NCBI GenBank assembly: GCA_900769055.1
Contig: CAAGFF010000037.1
Coordinates: 1 to 42,966, forward strand
Reading direction: 5' to 3'
Origin: an uncultured Prevotella sp.
GTDB taxonomy: Bacteria > Bacteroidota > Bacteroidia > Bacteroidales > Bacteroidaceae
DNA: 42,966 bases
Below are positions 32,948-41,600 of the stretch, piece after piece (the first letter of the stretch is position 1; every line of letters starts with the position of its first letter). The position numbers and the translations under genes were made by a program. Below the pieces are notes generated by a model. It was not told where the DNA came from. It was given only the letters and a program-made list of their open reading frames with translations, and ran no database searches.

Positions 32948-35497
32948 CTACAAGCTCAGACTGGCTGTCAGGAGCATCTCACGTGGCCTGACGTATGTCA
33001 TGGCGGTGAGGGTCTTGTCGGGCATGATGGTCGTGCGCTCATATCGTCTCACACCCATTATGTTCGTGATGTCAAGGCGGAGGCCGAGGCGTCTCATGCG
33101 GTATTCCACCCCGGCATCGGCAAAGGAGCACACCACGCTGCCCTCGCTGTTGTCATGATATATCTCGCCGGCGAGGGAGAGCAGCCAGCGTCCGGATGTC
33201 ATGTTCACCCCGAGGCGGTGGGACAGCTGTGTGACGGCCGACACATCTCCCCCACCCTTCTGGCCTGTGCGTGAGGATGTCATGGCAGTGCGTCCGTCAA
33301 CAGCGAGCCACGGTGTGGGCATCATGCTGAGCCTCGCCTCTGTCGTATATGTCGTCATGCGGTATGGCAGGGCCTCCCGGCCTATCATCATCCTGTAGCT
33401 GTATGATGCCGCTCCGGCGGCAAGGCTGAGGGTTGTCTTCGCCCAGTCGAATGTCTTTGAGCCACGCAGGCTGAGGTTAAGCATTGTTGACGAGTAGTGG
33501 CCGCCTGTCGCCTCACGGCGGTATATGATGCCGTCAAGGTGGCTCTCATAGAGAGTCATGCCACGGTTATGGCTCATGAAGGCCATTATGCTGCCCGAGA
33601 GGCCGTAGGACATGTTGCTGACAGTATAGATGACATTGGCCATGTGACGCCACTGGGCCTCCAGCTCTCCACTGCCTGTCGTTATATTATTATAAGAGGT
33701 ATATATGGGGCATGAGGTGACCATGCCGATAGTCTGCGGCACATAAGCGGCGCTGTATGCGGCCATGATGTCTGACATGCCCGAGAGCTTGTAGCGTAAT
33801 GACACCTCAGGCTGGACGACAAACGTTGTCATCCCTCTGCCGTCGAGCCTCATGCTGACAAGCGTCAGGGGCGCGGCAACCGATATGCTCCCGTCCCTTA
33901 TGGGCAGCGAGGCTGACGGTCTCACCATTCCTTTCGCCACGCTATAGCGTGTCAGGAACGCTGTTCCATCGCTGTATCTGGCTCCATAGTATGAGGCGGT
34001 GGCGTCCCATGATGTCCAGAAGCCGAATATGCGCTGCCTGAGGGAGAGTGTCGTCTCGGCCATGATGTCGTCTGAATCTATCCGCTGTGTTGTGTCGGCC
34101 GCTGTCAGCAGGCGTGTCGGGTGATGGTTATAAGCCGCCGTGGCCGACCATTTCAGTGTCCGTGAGCCGCCAACAGGCATCGTCAGCTCAACCTTGTCGG
34201 CTATATACTGTGAGCGCGGCTCCACCCTCTGCCGCCTCGCGCCCACCTCTGTCGAGCCTTCAGCATAGCCGGTGTTGAAGTCGAGATGTCCCCTCAGCGT
34301 GTTTGTCAGATAACGCTCGCTCGTGTTCTGTTCATACCTCACCTCGGCCTCCCACTCACGCCGCCATACTGACTGCTCATAGTCCTCGCTGAGAACAGCC
34401 TCAGCGTCAGTGGCGTGGTAGGTTGTCACGGTCGCCTGCTGGCCTGCCGTGTTGTCTGTGAGGAATGAGAGGTGTGTCCTCAGCTGTCCCTCACCGCCAG
34501 TCTTCCAGAGCCAGTTGGAGGCGGCCATTGTGGTGCTGTTCGCCGCCACGCGCGCCTCGTCAATCCCTGTCGCCGTGGTCTTTATCTCACTGACCGGAGG
34601 GCGCGACGTGGTGTTGCTGAAGACATCAGCCCCTGTCATGTCACGCAGTTCGTCAGCGACATTCTTGCCCGTGTTGTTATATTTCACGACATTAATGCTC
34701 TGCCGTCCCTTGCCGAACATCATGGCGAGGAGACGCACATCGGCAAGCATGTCACAGCCCGGCGCGTCCTGTGTAGCCATGCCTGCCCCGACATCGGCCC
34801 TCGCTGTCCATTTTGCCTTGGCCTTCTCGATAAGGACGAGGTTGATGGCCACCTCGTTGCTGTACTCCTTGTCCTGGAGCACACGCTTCGCCTGATGATT
34901 TCTCAACACCTCCACCTCTCTCACCATGCTGGCATCGACATTCTCGCTCACGAGGGCGTATTTCGAGCCGCTGATGTCCATATTCTCCACATAGAGCGTG
35001 CTTATCGACTTGCCGTTGAACTTTATCGTGCCGTTGTCCGTCACCTCCATCCCTGGCATCCTCGCTATGACATCGGCGATACTACGGTCCTGCACATGTG
35101 TGAATGCCGACACCTTGTATGTCAGCGTGTCGCCGCTCTGGCTCATGCGCTTCGGCCTCACCTCGACAGCCTGCAGCCCCGTCATGCTCTCGTCCATGAC
35201 GATAGAGCCGCCGTTACTGAAGCTGGCGGCGGCGGTCTCACTCGGCTCATAGCCAAGCATCGTGACACGTATGAGGCTTATCTCCTTCCCTGCCGGGCGG
35301 TCGATGGAGAATGTCCCGTCTGCCTTGGTCCTGGTGAAAGCCACGGGCTTCTTGCTGCTGTCAGCAAGCACGACGCTGGCCGCGCGCAGCCCTGTGCCTG
35401 TCTGCCTCGCCACCACCTTGCCGCTGTATGTCTGGGCGTAAGACCTGTTGATGGAGAGCAGGGCGAGCAGTATGATTGAAGCTAAGTATATGGGCAT
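32948..35497 (-). CDS. TonB-receptor-like outer-membrane beta-barrel protein paired with GLPGLI
   Basis: This 849-residue protein has a signal peptide (ending SYAQ), a carboxypeptidase-regulatory-like domain (about 23-105, YSGKVVARQTGTGLRAASVVLADSSKKPVAF) and a plug-like region (about 110-215) with SIADVIARMPGMEVTDNGTIKFNGKSISTLYVENMDI. The rest is a long beta-barrel of the OMP_b-brl_3 kind. It lacks the SusC plug signature (VLKDA...YG) and has no SusD partner, so it is a different class of receptor. The barrel ends LTASLSL, without the usual terminal aromatic. It follows the GLPGLI gene by 68 bp, and a strong terminator comes after it. A role in peptide or siderophore-like export or import is possible; the operon context favours a peptide-related role, but this is inference. 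Confidence 0.85.
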   Translation of the reverse strand: MPIYLASIILLALLSINRSYAQTYSGKVVARQTGTGLRAASVVLADSSKKPVAFTRTKADGTFSIDRPAGKEISLIRVTMLGYEPSETAAASFSNGGSIVMDESMTGLQAVEVRPKRMSQSGDTLTYKVSAFTHVQDRSIADVIARMPGMEVTDNGTIKFNGKSISTLYVENMDISGSKYALVSENVDASMVREVEVLRNHQAKRVLQDKEYSNEVAINLVLIEKAKAKWTARADVGAGMATQDAPGCDMLADVRLLAMMFGKGRQSINVVKYNNTGKNVADELRDMTGADVFSNTTSRPPVSEIKTTATGIDEARVAANSTTMAASNWLWKTGGEGQLRTHLSFLTDNTAGQQATVTTYHATDAEAVLSEDYEQSVWRREWEAEVRYEQNTSERYLTNTLRGHLDFNTGYAEGSTEVGARRQRVEPRSQYIADKVELTMPVGGSRTLKWSATAAYNHHPTRLLTAADTTQRIDSDDIMAETTLSLRQRIFGFWTSWDATASYYGARYSDGTAFLTRYSVAKGMVRPSASLPIRDGSISVAAPLTLVSMRLDGRGMTTFVVQPEVSLRYKLSGMSDIMAAYSAAYVPQTIGMVTSCPIYTSYNNITTGSGELEAQWRHMANVIYTVSNMSYGLSGSIMAFMSHNRGMTLYESHLDGIIYRREATGGHYSSTMLNLSLRGSKTFDWAKTTLSLAAGAASYSYRMMIGREALPYRMTTYTTEARLSMMPTPWLAVDGRTAMTSSRTGQKGGGDVSAVTQLSHRLGVNMTSGRWLLSLAGEIYHDNSEGSVVCSFADAGVEYRMRRLGLRLDITNIMGVRRYERTTIMPDKTLTAMTYVRPREMLLTASLSL

Positions 35498-35565
35498 GAT
35501 TGTTCTCGTTATTTTATACGCACGGCTAATGATGCATGATGGGCATCATTAGCTCCGCCCACACG

Positions 35566-36441
35566 TCATTCCCTCTCATACGGTTCGGTGTAACGCTCTA
35601 TGAGCACCGGCTTTTCCGATGCCTGTCCTGTAGTGCCAGCGCCGGAGGCTGTCCTCACGTTAGCCTTCACGCCCTTCATGTCCATATATCTTGTGACACT
35701 GCCGAGAGGGTCGCTCTCCAGACGCACGATGGCACGCTCCAGCTTCTCCGGTGTTGTCGTGGAGTATTTCCCCTCAGGCAGGGTGATGGCGTCATGGACA
35801 TCGGTGCAGATGGCAAAGCAGTCAAAACGGACATCGCCGCTACGGTCATAAGCCGACATGACAAGCCCCGGCAGACCGCAGAGGCGGAACGGGCCGTCGC
35901 TGATGGCTATATCCTCTGCATACCACGCTGTCCACTTACGGCCGTTATATGAGGCCTCAGCTTTATGGCAGGCATGTCCGAGAATGATGGTGTCACCATC
36001 AAGAAGAGTCCACTGGGGCGACGACTGGTCGGCAAACTTATATGACTCCAGCCCATGCCAATAGACCGTCTGTGTCCCCTCAGCGGGACAGTTCTTCATG
36101 CAGACATATTTCATGTTCGGTGTCGGCAGCTGCTCACGGTGATGCGCGTTGAGGATATCCTGTGTCGTACCTCCAGCCCTCCTCACGCTGTCAGCGAGCT
36201 GCGTACGGTCATATTCCGCGCGGCTGTGGTATTTTGACACGCCGTTTCTCCCGATGTCGAGCCAGTGCTCGTCAATGCGAGGCTTCTTGTTCTCAATCCT
36301 GCGTATGGCGCTTGTATAGCAGAATCTGTACAACACGCTGTCAACCACCTCTTGTGCCGCAAGCGTCTGGGTTATCGCCACGAGGACAACAGCCACAGAC
36401 ATACGGCGGTAGATATCAGTCGTCAGAAGTCTCTTGCTCAT
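35566..36441 (-). CDS. GLPGLI family protein
   Basis: This is a 291-residue secreted protein. The N-terminus MSKRLLTTDIYRRMSVAVVLVAITQTLAAQE is a long signal peptide; the ATG at Met14 is an alternative start. The mature protein opens with VVDSVLYRFCYTSAIRR and contains the defining motif in ISDGPFRLCGLPGLV (GLPGLV at residues 189-194). The preceding YNGRKWTAWYAEDI segment is also typical. GLPGLI proteins are a Bacteroidetes family of unknown biochemical function, usually found beside a TonB-like receptor. Here that receptor follows by 68 bp, and a 50-residue secreted peptide ORF precedes by 39 bp. The family call is firm; the role is unknown. Confidence 0.9.
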   Translation of the reverse strand: MSKRLLTTDIYRRMSVAVVLVAITQTLAAQEVVDSVLYRFCYTSAIRRIENKKPRIDEHWLDIGRNGVSKYHSRAEYDRTQLADSVRRAGGTTQDILNAHHREQLPTPNMKYVCMKNCPAEGTQTVYWHGLESYKFADQSSPQWTLLDGDTIILGHACHKAEASYNGRKWTAWYAEDIAISDGPFRLCGLPGLVMSAYDRSGDVRFDCFAICTDVHDAITLPEGKYSTTTPEKLERAIVRLESDPLGSVTRYMDMKGVKANVRTASGAGTTGQASEKPVLIERYTEPYERE

Positions 36442-36480
36442 GGTCTTGGTCGTCTAAAGTGTCACAATAATCCTGAAGTT

Positions 36481-36633
36481 CTACAATATATCAAGTGGCT
36501 CGGCCTCGGTCATAACGCCTTCAAATGTCACGTCAATGCATGAAGCACGTATCACAGTCTCTATCTCCGCTTTCGACTGTATCGGGAACGATGCCATCAA
36601 GACTAACACTAAACTTAAAAGTAATTTTTTCAT
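36481..36633 (-). CDS. 50-residue secreted peptide upstream of GLPGLI
   Basis: This short ORF begins MKKLLLSLVLVLMASF and has a textbook Sec signal (KK, then a long hydrophobic core, then SKA), with predicted cleavage after residue 22. The remaining 28 residues (EIETVIRASC ... AEPLDIL) are acidic with a single Cys at position 32. The stop is 39 bp before the GLPGLI start, in the same direction. If the stop codon were read through, eight more codons (NFRIIVTL) follow before the next stop. I could not match it to any family. It could be a precursor peptide for the GLPGLI/barrel pair, a leader peptide, or the remains of a longer gene. The signal peptide quality and operon position make translation plausible. 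Confidence 0.55.
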   Translation of the reverse strand: MKKLLLSLVLVLMASFPIQSKAEIETVIRASCIDVTFEGVMTEAEPLDIL

Positions 36634-36723
36634 TAGTTCTGTAATTGCAGTTAAACTCAGATGTCTTTGTCATTTTGACGTTTTTATTATTAAAAGGTTT
36701 AAAACACCTGTATTCTATGTCAA

Positions 36724-36800
36724 GGAGAGGCGACACACGTCCACTAACATCAGCAAGCCACTGTGGTCCCGCTAAGTCTATCGGCGTGTGTCACCTCTCC
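36724..36800. repeat. Palindromic repeat, copy 1 (GGAGAGGYGACACACG ends)
   Basis: The ends form a 16-bp inverted repeat with one mismatch. The whole 77-bp unit is an inverted homologue of 37488-37562. It lies just upstream of the peptide gene. Confidence 0.75.
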
Positions 36801-37376
36801 TTTGATATACAAGACACATGTTAAGAGCGTGATTAAAAGGTAGTTATCGGCTGTATGGGGATACCGCTCAACAAGGCCTACAGAATGAGCCTCCCATTGG
36901 TATCGGATAACCGCGTCACTCAGAGCCTCTGGCCGCATCATACAGAGCCTCTCACAGAAAGGAATAAACAGCGGTATCAGAATCGGAGGAAAAACGTCAT
37001 CCTTTTGAAAATTTTTCCTCGCGGAGGAATGGCTGTCTCATTATCTATATATATGTCCGGTAAACTGTCCCCGACCCTTGACACTGTGGTCCTCAACATT
37101 GGACTTACTCCACAGCCTCAAAGGGACGCGAATGTCAGAAACCGACGCCAAACCGAGAGCAATATCAAGCTTGCTTTCATCCACAGAAGAGGCGCAACCG
37201 TTAGAAACCGACTTTTGACGACGGTCAAAAGTAGAACTTTGCGAGATGAGAGACCAAGCTTGCTTGGGCTATCCCGAAATATCGTGCAAACGAGAGCAGA
37301 GTCAAGCTTGCTTGGCTATGCCGAGTGCAGTCGATATTCAACGAAAGTTAATCGTGACAGAGGAAGATAAAGTCAA
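36801..37376. other. Non-coding stretch with degenerate short repeats
   Basis: No gene is supported here; a 171-residue open frame on the plus strand has low-complexity basic content and no family resemblance. The stretch holds three copies of aagcttgctt preceded by a gagag box (near 37166, 37255 and 37303), two copies of gtyagaaaccgac (37134 and 37200), a small palindrome (acttttgac-gacg-gtcaaaagt near 37211), and a ggaggaaaaa/tttttcctc hairpin near 36987-37020. Confidence 0.5.
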
Positions 37377-37460
37377 CCCCACCTGAAAACGATGGAACGA
37401 AGTGACTGAGTGGGAGACTTGTCCTTTGGACCCACTGACCTAAGGGAGGTAAGGTGGGGT
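37377..37460. other. Possible structured RNA or palindromic element
   Basis: accccacc (37377-37384) pairs with ggtggggt (37453-37460), enclosing an inner stem of gtggg with cccac around a short loop and purine-rich strands. The nested layout suggests a folded RNA or the end of a mobile element. It matches no family known to me. Confidence 0.35.
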
Positions 37461-37487
37461 ATAAATGACCAAGTATAGTCAAGCCCT

Positions 37488-37562
37488 GGAGGGGCGACAC
37501 ACGCCCATAAACTCAGGAATCCACATGGCTTGTCAATGTGAGTGGACGTGTGTTGCCTCTCC
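37488..37562. repeat. Palindromic repeat, copy 2 (inverted relative to copy 1)
   Basis: The ends ggaggggcgacacacg and cgtgtgttgcctctcc form an inverted repeat. The reverse complement of copy 1 aligns along its whole length with about 75 percent identity, so the two are copies of one element in opposite orientation, flanking about 690 bp. Confidence 0.75.
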
Positions 37563-37921
37563 TCTCACTGCTCCATAGGCTACTAACAGTCGCTACCTCC
37601 GGAGCTCTGGACACTTTCCTTTCCTGTTTTCGTCACTTTTTGGGGGCAAAAAGTGACGAAAACAGGAAAGAGATACTCAGTTTAAGGTCTGGTGAAGAGC
37701 TGCGCTATGACGACCACATTCTCTTCAATCCCAAGACAAGCCATGCCGTAGCACAGTTGTCACAGAAGATGCGCTCAGAGCTCCAACAATGGGAGGACAA
37801 AGGCTATCATGTATCTGAGGCCAGCATCCGCTTCATCATAGCCTGGCGACCGAAAGACGCGCCCAAGGGAGAGAAGGAACACGCAATAATACTCACCGAT
37901 TTGACCATGAGAAGGGCATGA
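37538..37921 (+). pseudogene. ORF fragment of unknown origin
   Basis: The frame codes for 127 residues, but the first 45 run through the palindromic repeat and a second, 24-bp perfect hairpin, so they are unlikely to be native protein. From about residue 48 (SLRSGEELRYDDHILFNPKTSHAV...) the sequence looks like real coding DNA, with amphipathic helices (AVAQLSQKMRSELQQWEDKGYHVSEASIRFIIAWRPKD). I read this as the 3-prime end of a gene whose start was lost or replaced by repeats. No family is recognised. Confidence 0.4.
37619..37670. repeat. Perfect 24-bp hairpin repeat
   Basis: Arms at 37619-37642 and 37647-37670 are exact inverted repeats separated by gggg. This is too perfect to be chance. 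It lies inside the broken ORF, so it is probably an inserted element and not a native coding sequence. Confidence 0.8.
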
Positions 37922-38071
37922 GACGGACATCTGACTGACAGTACAACAATTCTGGATAAACAAGTAAGATATATCGAAAAAAATGATTCTCTCATGAGTC
38001 TATCTTGTTTTTTACAAGGATACAAAATATTTCTCAGAAACAGAACGGCTTTTACATTTTTTTTTGCTATC

Positions 38072-38104
38072 TTTGCGGTATCATTTGCGATTTGATTATA
38101 TTTG
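38072..38104 (+). promoter_or_regulatory. Promoter upstream of the BspA-like gene
   Basis: TTTG at 38072-38075, 21 bases, then TATATTTG at 38097-38104. The -33 box overlaps another -7-like box (TATCTTTG, 38068-38075). Transcription would start about 38111, giving a leader of at least 440 nt that contains a 50-residue ORF. Confidence 0.6.
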
Positions 38105-38194
38105 GATTCGCAATGCTAAGGCAATAAATAACAACATGTAAGATCTTGAGTTATTATTATAGCTCAGGAACATGTATCAATGGTTATAAAAAGT

Positions 38195-38347
38195 ATGGTT
38201 GAGAACATGAACGTAATAGAAGAGTACACATCAAGTAACAAAAAAATCTACAAATTAAAGAAAAAGCCTTCTAACATTAGGCCTTCACCCTCTTTCGTCC
38301 TCATAGAAATGGCAAAAACGAATATGGAGAACAATTCACATCTATGA
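38195..38347 (+). CDS. hypothetical 50-residue basic protein
   Basis: The ATG at 38195 opens a frame of 50 residues (MVENMNVIEEYTSSNKKIYK ...), rich in Lys, Asn and Ser with a K-K-K stretch and no signal peptide. It lies after a strong promoter and before the BspA-like gene. An internal ATG at residue 5 is an alternative. It could be a small regulatory or leader ORF, or chance in AT-rich DNA. I recognise no family. Confidence 0.3.
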   Translation: MVENMNVIEEYTSSNKKIYKLKKKPSNIRPSPSFVLIEMAKTNMENNSHL

Positions 38348-38628
38348 ATAAAAATGTCACAATAATAACATGACAATATAAGGTGGCAGAATTGTCAGGA
38401 ACATCCATGGTCTTAACGGATGTTACTATATTTATTACATAGTAAGGCGTGTATTTTTCTATTCTTATAGAATAGGCAGATACATAATCCCACGCTTTAT
38501 AATTTATCAAATTAACGCCTATGTCGGGATTACAGCGGCACTAATATTTTATGAAAACAAATCTATCACATAATCTTATTGAGACATTAATTGTCAATAT
38601 GACGGATGTGAGAGGAAAGATCGCACAT

Positions 38629-41600
38629 ATGCAAATAAGGCTTCTTTCCACTTTCGTTTTACTTTTTGTCATAAGTAGCTTCCACTCAGTCACTCTTGGA
38701 GCAGATAAGGTCATTTATCAAGACAATACACGCAAGTTGTACTTTACTCTTGACAATACGACCAAGGAGGCCTCGGTTGGCACAGGCTATACAAGCGACA
38801 ACCAAAATGCATTAATATTCCCAGCAATAGGAAGCCCAGAATGGGATACAAACTATTGGACAGTTTGGAACAATATTGATATTCCAAGTACAATTGTATA
38901 TAATAATGAGACATATACTGTCACCTCTATATCAGCTAACTCATTTTACAGATGTACTTATGTTAGCAAGATTTCCTTGCCGAACACAATTAAGACTATA
39001 GATTATCAGGCTTTCGGATATTGTGTGAATCTTGAGGATTTTGACTTTCCTTCCAATCTGGAAACAATAGCATCGTCAGCTTTTATGTTATGTCGGACAT
39101 TAACAAAAATCATATTACCATCAAAAGTCAAGACAATTGGTGGTGGAGCCTTTCGCGATTGCACGGAAGCTAAAGAGCTGTTTATACCAGCCAGTTGCAG
39201 TTCGATAGGAAACGAGGCATTCAATTGGTGTACGAGCCTTGAGAAGATAATAATAGAAGATGGGCCAACATCTCTTACAATGGGATATTGTAATGCGAAA
39301 GGTATCTCATATGAAGGAACTCAAGGTTCTTGTATGAGAGGAATGTTTGGAGATGCAGAAAGCATTAAAGAGGTACATTGGGGCAGGAATATGATACTGA
39401 GTTCAAAATCCAATGGCTATGTATATGCTCCGTTTGCATACACTACAAATTTCTATTCCAATACATCAGGTGTCCAAAGTAGTAGTACGAGAAGTATCAA
39501 AAAGCTTACTTTTGGAGAATTCGTAACAGAAATACCACGAAATGCCTTTTATTCTGGAAGCATAAAAGAAAAAGTCGTTTTGCCACCAAATCTAAAAAAA
39601 ATCAACGATGAAGCATTCTACAAGACATTTATGGATGGTACAGAGGTCATAAATTTTCCTGCCTCTCTTGAACACGTCGGCTCACTGGCATTTGAAGGAC
39701 CTAATGGTCTTGAATTTAAAGTGATAGAATCAGATGCTACAAATCCTCCTGCAACACTTTGGGATGCTGAAAAAAAAACTGGCTATCCATTCTTGCAAAG
39801 ATCCAATGTGTTGATAATCAGTGTACCTGAAGGTGCGGGTGAAGCCTATCAGAATGATTCTTTTTGGGGTAAATTTACAATTAAGGATCCAAACGATGAA
39901 ATTATTACTGTAAATGTTAAAAGTCCGGGTACATTCTATGGAAGACTTACGTCTCAAGGCGCACAAATAGAGACAACACGACGTTTGAAACTTTTAGGGC
40001 AATTAAACGAAGATGACTGGGCAATTATACAAACCATGAACAAAACATATGAATTGGATTTAGAAGAGACTGACATCGAAACAATCTCTGCTAATATGAT
40101 CCCATCAGCTGTTTGTAGCATTAAATTGCCACATAATATCAAATCACTGGAAAGCAATGCATTGCATAACAGACCTTTAACGGGAACGTTGGAAATCCCT
40201 GCTTCTTGTACTTTTATAGGTTCATCTGCTGCTTTCGGTATATTGATAGACAAGCTCGTTCTTCCTGATAATGGAATAGAAATTGGAGAGAGGGCTTTTT
40301 TTAATCTAAACAATATAGAAGAAGTCAGACTGGGTAAAGTAAACATTACAGGTGACAATGCATTTTGGTCATGCGATAACATAAAGAAAGTCATTATAGA
40401 AGACGGTTGCAATATAACTGGAAATGGCACTTTTGCAGGATGCTATGCCTTGGAAACAATTGTCATGAACGGGCAGATTGAAAATCTGGGTGAACAGACA
40501 TTTAGTATCTCAACTAAAGAAGAAAGCAAAATAAACTGTATTATTTTAAACGGTACTGTTCGGCAATCTGGCGAAAATGTATTCTTTAATCAAAATAGCA
40601 ATTCACGTAATGCACATTATCCTATCTGGAGACTTGAAATCAAAGACATGGACGGGTATCTAAAATCCTCATTTACGGGTGTCACGTCAAGTCCTATGAA
40701 TTATGCCAGAGAGGTTGATTATAACGGAGAGCTTATAACGTCCATATCTATTCCAGAAGGAATAAGCAATGTATTTGACGCTATGTTTAGGAATTGTACT
40801 TCATTGGAATCTGTCGTACTACCATCAACTTTGGAATACATAGGCGAGGCAGCGTTTGAGGGATGTCCTATTAAGAGTATATCATTACCAGAGTCCCTCA
40901 AGACGATTAATTTTGATGCATTCAAGAATTGTAAAAACCTCAAAGAAGTCGTCATACCAAATAATGTTGAGACTATAAATCCTGGAGCATTTAATAATTG
41001 TACATCATTGCAGAGTGTATATGCTTTCTATTCAAATCCGATGACACTAACAAGGTCTAACTCCTGGAGCTCAGATTATCCGTTCTACAATGTAAATCCA
41101 GAATGCTGCTTATATATACCTATTGGTACAGCATCCAGATACAGGACTGCATATTGGACATTCCCTAAGTACCAAGAAATTGGTACTATAACCATTACTG
41201 CTCAAGGCAAAGGGCAAGTGATATATAACGAGACCGCAATCTCTGAGGGGAGCATGAGTTTTAACTTTAAGCCTTATACCCCTCTGAAACTTACTGTAGT
41301 CCCTAATGACAGCTATGTACTAAAATCTGTAATATGTAATGGAGAAAACATTACGGAGAGTGTTATTGATAATAAGTTGTTGTTTGATGACCCGGACTCT
41401 GACCTCAATTTGATTGTTACTTTCGGTGATTCTCACATCATAGGAGACTCTAATAGTGATAATATCATCACTATAGCAGATGCTGTGAATATTGCAAATC
41501 ATATTATCGGACTAACAACAACAAACTTTAATTTCCTCGCCTCTGATATTAATATTGATGGGAATATTACTGTTTCAGATGTTACATCAACAGTAGCACT

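Noticed and set aside
32776..32991. 71-residue plus-strand ORF
   Set aside because: It covers the terminator T-tract and the end of the opposite-strand barrel gene, with no protein-like features.
36533..36736. 67-residue minus-strand ORF (MSPLLDIEY...)
   Set aside because: It is an out-of-frame overlap of the peptide ORF, which has the clear signal peptide; this one has none and enters the palindromic repeat.
36855..37370. 171-residue plus-strand ORF
   Set aside because: Runs through short palindromes and degenerate repeats, has a basic low-complexity composition and no recognisable domain.
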